DNA of 64,000 nt. It comes from Pseudomonadota bacterium. Lineage in GTDB: Bacteria > Pseudomonadota > Gammaproteobacteria > Burkholderiales > Rhodocyclaceae. Where the stretch lies: assembly GCA_018261905.1 (NCBI GenBank), contig JAGTRU010000013.1, forward strand, positions 19,818-83,817, written 5' to 3'. Below are positions 34,401-40,400 of the stretch, piece after piece; the stretch's first letter is position 1; each line of letters begins with the position of its first letter. Made by a program: the position numbers and the translations under genes. The notes beneath the pieces were generated by a model. The model saw nothing but the letters and a program-made list of their open reading frames with translations. It made no database searches and was not told the origin of the DNA.

Positions 34401-37400
34401 GGCCCGCGCCGTGGCCAGCACGATCGAGCCGGCGGCGGCAAGGCGCAGCATTCCGCCCGAGACGGAAAGCGGGTCGGCGACGCCGCCCTTGCTGTTTGCC
34501 CCGCACTGGCAGTCGCAGCCCTGTACGGCCAGCCAGCCGCCGGCCGAACGTCGGCTGCTCGTCTTTTGCGAACCGCGGGCGGCATTGGACGCCAGCGCAC
34601 TGGCTGCCCTGGCGTCGGCGGATTGCCATCTTCTCGATCAACGCCCGGCGCCGGTGGATGTGCGCTATACCGGCTATGCCGTGGCGCTGCTTGGCTTGCT
34701 GCAGGACCTGTTGCGCGAGCGTCCGGCGCGGGCTTTGCTCCAGGTGGTGGTGCCGGAAAGCGGGGAAGGGCGCCTCTTCGAGGGCCTGGCCGGACTGCTG
34801 CGCAGCGCCCAACTGGAGCACCCGGCATTGCGCTGCCAACTGCTCGCCTGCTCGGCAAGCGGCGATGAATTGCTCGGGATACTGGATCAGGAATCAAGCA
34901 GCGACGATCTCCAGGTTCGGCGTCCGGCCGGCCAGCGCTGGGTGCGGCAATGGCAGGAGCTGCTGCCTTCCGGTGGCGCAGGCGTGCCCTGGAAAGCGGG
35001 CGGCGTTTACCTGATCACCGGCGGCAGCGGCGGCGTCGGCCTGCTCCTGGCCGAGGAAATTGCCCGCCGGGCGCGCGACACGGTGCTCTGCCTGGTCAGC
35101 CGGCAGGCGCCGAACGAAGCCCTGGCGGCCCGCCTGTCAAACTTGCCGGCCCACGTCATCCATCGGGCCGTCGATGTTGGCGACGCGGCGGCAGTGGCCG
35201 GGCTGATTGCCGAACTCCAGCAAACCTGCGGCCAACTTAACGGCATCGTCCATGCGGCTGGCCTGAATCGGGACAAAATGCTGCTGCGCAAGAACGCCGG
35301 GGAAATACGCGAAGTGCTGGCGCCCAAGGTCGCCGGCCTGCATCACCTCGATCAGGCGAGTGCCGGCTGCGCCCTCGACTTCATGCTGCTGTTCGCCTCG
35401 GCGACCGGCGCCCTGGGCAATCCCGGGCAAGCCGACTACGCCTGTGCCAACGCCTGGCTCGATGCCTTCGCCAGCCAGCGCAACGAACTTTGCCGGCAAG
35501 GCCGGCGCCAGGGATGGACCCTGGCCATCGACTGGCCCTATTGGCAGGATGGCGGCATGCGCCTGAGCGCCGGGCAGATCGAGGCGATGACCGCCGCCAG
35601 CGGGCTGCTGCCGCTGAGTACCGGGCGGGCCATGCAAGCCCTCGACCTGGCCTGGGCGGCGGAGCAGGACCAGGTCTTGGTGCTCGACGGCGAAGCCGGG
35701 CGCCTGCGTCGCCTGTTGCAGACGTCGACGGAAGCGGGGAACGGCGCCCCTGCCGCTACCCTGCCGCCACCGGATAGCGCCGGGATTCAGCCCGCAGCCC
35801 TGAAGGCCAGAACGCTGACCTGGCTGGCCGAGCAACTGGGCGAAATCATCGGCCTGCGACCCGAAGAGATCGACCCGCAGCAGACGGTGGATCGTTATGG
35901 CATCGACTCGGTCCTCGCCATGCAGATGATCGAGGCGCTGGAGCGCGATCTCGGCCCGCTGGCCAAGACCCTGCTCTTTGAGTACCCGAGTCTGGCGCAA
36001 CTGGCGGCGGCGCTGCTTGCGTCGCATGGCCACCAACTCGCGGCGCTGCTCGGTGATCCCGAGCCGCCGCCGGCAGCGGCTAGCCAGACACCGGACAGTG
36101 CGGCATCGTTGGCGCCCACCAGCAGCGGGCCAACGGCGAATTCCGAGCGGGATATCGCCGTGCTCGCCGTTGCCGGCCGCTATCCGGGCGCCGACAGCAT
36201 CGAGGCGTTCTGGGATGTCTTGCGTGAAGGGCGGGATTGCGTCAGCACCGTGCCGCCCGAGCGCTGGGACCATAGCCGCCTGTATTCGCCGGAGAAGGGC
36301 AAGCCGGGCAGCAGTTACTGCCAGTGGGGCGGTTTTCTTTCCGATGTCGATTGTTTCGATCCGGCGTTTTTCGGGCTGACGCCGCGTGATGCGATCCTGA
36401 TGGACCCCCAGGAGCGGCTGTTCCTGCAAACCGTCTGGCATCTGCTGGAGCGGGCGGGGCATCCGCGCAGCCTGTTGCAGGAACACTACGCGGCGCGGGT
36501 CGGGGTCTATGTCGGAGCCATGTATCAGCCCTACCATGCGGTTGAAACCGATGCCGAGAGCCGTACCCTGGTTTCGCTGTCGTCCCATGCCTCGCTGGCC
36601 AATCGGGTGTCCTTCTTTTTCGACCTCCAGGGGCCGAGCGTGGCGGTGGACAACATGTGTTCCTCCGGCCTGCAGGCCGTCCATCTGGCGGTACACAGCC
36701 TGCAGCGCGGCGAATGCCGGCTGGCCATTGCCGGCGGCGTGAATCTCAGCCTGCATCCGGCCAAGTACCTCGGTCTGGCCCAGGGCGGCTTGCTGGGCAG
36801 CCATGCCGACAGCCGCAGTTTTGCCGACGGCGACGGTTACCTGCCGGCCGAAGGGGTTGGCGCGGTCCTCCTCAAGCCCTTGGCCGACGCCTTGCGTGAT
36901 GGCGATCCGGTTCTCGCCGTGATCAAGGGCAGCGCCGCCAACCATGGCGGGCATTCGGCCGGTTACGGGGTGCCCAGCGCCGAAGCGCAGGCCCGCCTGA
37001 TCGAGGAAAACCTGCAAGGCGCCGGCATCGATCCGCGCAGCATCAGCTATGTCGAAGCTGCTGCCAACGGTTCGGCGCTAGGTGATGCACTGGAACTCCG
37101 CGCGCTCAGCCGGGCCTTCGGCAAATTTTCCTTGCCTCCCGCCTCCTGTGCCATCGGTTCGGTGAAATCGAACATGGGCCATGCCGAGGCCGCCTCCGGC
37201 CTGGCCCAACTGACCAAGGTCCTGCTGCAACTGCAACACCGGCAACTGGTCCCCGGCGTGCGCGAGACGCCGCCCAATCCCCACCTCGATTTCGCTGGCA
37301 CGCCGTTTCGCCTGCAGCGCCAACTGGCCGCCTGGCCCCGGGCGCAACTCGATGGTCGGGAATGGCCGCGCCGAGCCACCGTCAGTTCCTTCGGCGCCGG

Positions 37401-40400
37401 CGGCTCGAATGTGCACCTGATCCTCGAAGAAGCGCCGGCAATGGCCCTGGCGCCGGAAGCGCCGCCCCGGGCGCAGCGTTTTCCGCTGTCGGCACGCGAT
37501 CCGCGAGGCCTGGCGGCCTGGCGGGCCTTGCTCGCCGACTATGTCGAGCAGCATCCCGATCTGTCGCTGGCCCGCCTGGCCGCCACCTTGCAGTATCGAC
37601 GGGAAAATCTCGGCTGCGGCTGCGAACTGGTCGCCAGCACTCGCCAGGAACTGCTCGCTCAGCTAACAACTGCCGATCCGTCTCCAACGGCGAGCGGCGC
37701 GTCCGTGGCGCCGGCCGATCCCAGCCTGCCGCCCCTCGTCCTGCCCGACTATCCCTTTGCCCGCGAGCATTACTGGTTGCCGGCCCCGGCCGCCGTGAAT
37801 GGCGCATCTGCTATCGACGCTCAGCCATCGACCGCAACTCCCGACAGTCCCCCGGAAATCCTGGCGCTGATTCTCGATCTGCTGGCCAGCGAATTGCGCC
37901 TGCCGCCGGAGCAGGTGACCGGCGACACGTCATTCCGCGATCTCGGGGCCGACTCGATGACCGGCCTGCGCCTGATTTACGGCATCGGCGAGGCGACCGG
38001 CGTGCAATTGCGCCATGCCGATCTGCGGGATTTTCCGACGCCGGCCGCCCTGGCCGCCGAAGTGCAGGATCGCCAGCGCGCTACCGTGACGTTGGTGGAG
38101 CCCGCACCGGTCGCTACCGCTTGTCTCTCGGAAGGCCAGAAGGGCTTGTGGCTGTGGCAACAGCTCTATCCGGCATCGTCGGCCTATAACGTGCCCCTGG
38201 CTTTCCGGCTCGGGCCCGTCGACCTGAGCGCACTGGAAGGCAGTTGCCAGGCAATGCTGGACGCCTGGCCGCTACTCGATCAGCACCTGAGCGCAACGGA
38301 GGGGACGGCGCCGCGCTGGCAGGCAACGAAAACCGCTCCTGCGGCCTTGCTCAAGCAACTGCCCCTGCCCGCCGATGTTGCGCCGGAAGCCTTTCTTCGG
38401 GCGCGCAGCCAGCGTCCTTTCGATCTCTTCGGCGAGCGGCCGATTCGCTTCGAATTGCTGCGTGGCGAGCCGGATGTCCTGCTCATTCTGGTCCACCACA
38501 TTGTCTTCGACGGGCTTTCGGCGCTGCATTTCAGCCGTTATTTCTGGCAATGCTATGGCTGCCTGGCGGCCGGCCGGCCCCGCCCGGCCCCGCCCGTCGC
38601 GGCGGATTTCGCCGAGTTCGTCGGCTGGGAGCAGGCTTATCTGCAGAGCCCGGCCGGGCAAACCGATCTGGCTTACTGGCAGGAGCAACTGGCGGGCGAA
38701 TTACCCGTCCTGGGCTTGCCCGCCGACCACCGCCCCGAACCCGGGCAGGCGCTGCTCGGGGCCAGCCTGGAAAGACGCCTGCCGCAAACCCTGAACCTTG
38801 CCGCGCGGGCTTCGGCGCGGGCGCTGGGTATCGACCTCTCGGCCTTTTTCCTCGGTGCCCTGCAGATCCTGCTCTACCGCTATACCGGGCAGACGGACAT
38901 CCTGATCGGCGTCCCGACGCTGGGCCGGCCGGCCCAGCGGTTTGAACGGTCGATCGGCTATTTCGCCAATCTGCTGGCGATTCGTTGTGGGCCGCGCGGC
39001 GAACTGCCGGCCGGCGAGTTCCTGCGCACCGTCCAGGCGCGCTTGAGTGCCGGCCTGGATCATGCGGCCTGGCCGTTTGCCGGTTTGTGTCAGCCATCGG
39101 CAGCGCCGGCGAGCCAGGGGACGGGAACGCGGCTGCCGGGCCAGGCGCCGCTCGACGTAGCGTTTGCCTGGCAGAATTTCCTGGTGCCCGAGGATCTCGC
39201 CAGCCTGGCCGGCATTTCGCTCAGTCACTGCGGGGAACTACGCCAGGAAGGCGATGTGCCGCTGGCGCTGGAAATCTACCCGGATGGCGAAACGCTGCGC
39301 CTGGTGGCGGTTTTCGATCAAGGCCGCTTTGCTGCATCGCGCATCGAACGCCTGCTCGATCATTACCAGCAGTTGATTGCCTCGCTCTGCGCCCAGGTCG
39401 AAACGCCGCTCGGCCGGCTGGAGATGCTGACGCCGGTCGAGCGCCAGCAACTGCTGGTCGACTGGAACGTCGCGCCGGCACCGGCGATGGCGCCCGGCAC
39501 GGTCATCGACTGGATCGCCGGGCAGGCCGCCCGGACACCCGGCGCCACGGCGCTGGTTGTCGGCGATCAGCGCCTGACTTATCGGCAACTGCTGCTGCGC
39601 GCCCAGGGGCTGGCACTCTGCCTGAGCAACTGGGGCGTGCGTCCCGGTCAGCCGGTCGGCGTGTTGCTCGAGCGCGGCGCCGACAGTATCGTTGCGTTGC
39701 TGGCCGTCCTTCAGACCGGGGCCATCTGGTTGCCGCTCGACGCCGACAGTCCGGATCCGCGCCTGGCCTTGATCCTGCAAGATGCAGCGCCGGCTCTGGT
39801 GATCGCCGAAGCGACGACCTGGCGGCGTTTGCCGGTCGAAACCGTGCCCGTGCTGTTGATCGAGAAACTCCCGGCCGTCACCGAAGATGCGGTGCTGCCA
39901 GGCGCCCTGTCGAGCATCGACCCGGACAGCGCGGCCTACCTGATCTACACCTCGGGGTCGACCGGCCAGCCGAAGGGCGTTGCCGTTGCCCACCGCGCGC
40001 TGGCGGCCCACTGCGCGGCGGTGATCGAGCACTATCGACTGATCCCGGCGGACCGGGTATTGCAATTCGCGGCGCTGCACGTCGATGCCGCGCTCGAGCA
40101 AATCCTGCCCAGCCTGGCCTGTGGCGCCCAGTTGTTGATGCGGGAGCGGGAAATCTGGCCAGCCGAGACATTGGCCGCCGTTTTGGATGAGCAGTCGATC
40201 AGCGTTGCCGACCTGCCGCCCGCCTATCTGCGCGACGTACTGCTGGCCTGGGCGAGGGAGGGGCGGGAGCGTGTCCATTGTCCGCGCTTGCTGATCGTCG
40301 GCGGCGAAGCCCTGACGCCGGAACTGGTCCGTCTGTGGCGGCAAAGTCCGCTGGCCGGCGCCCGCCTGCTGAACGCCTACGGGCCGACCGAAACGACGAT

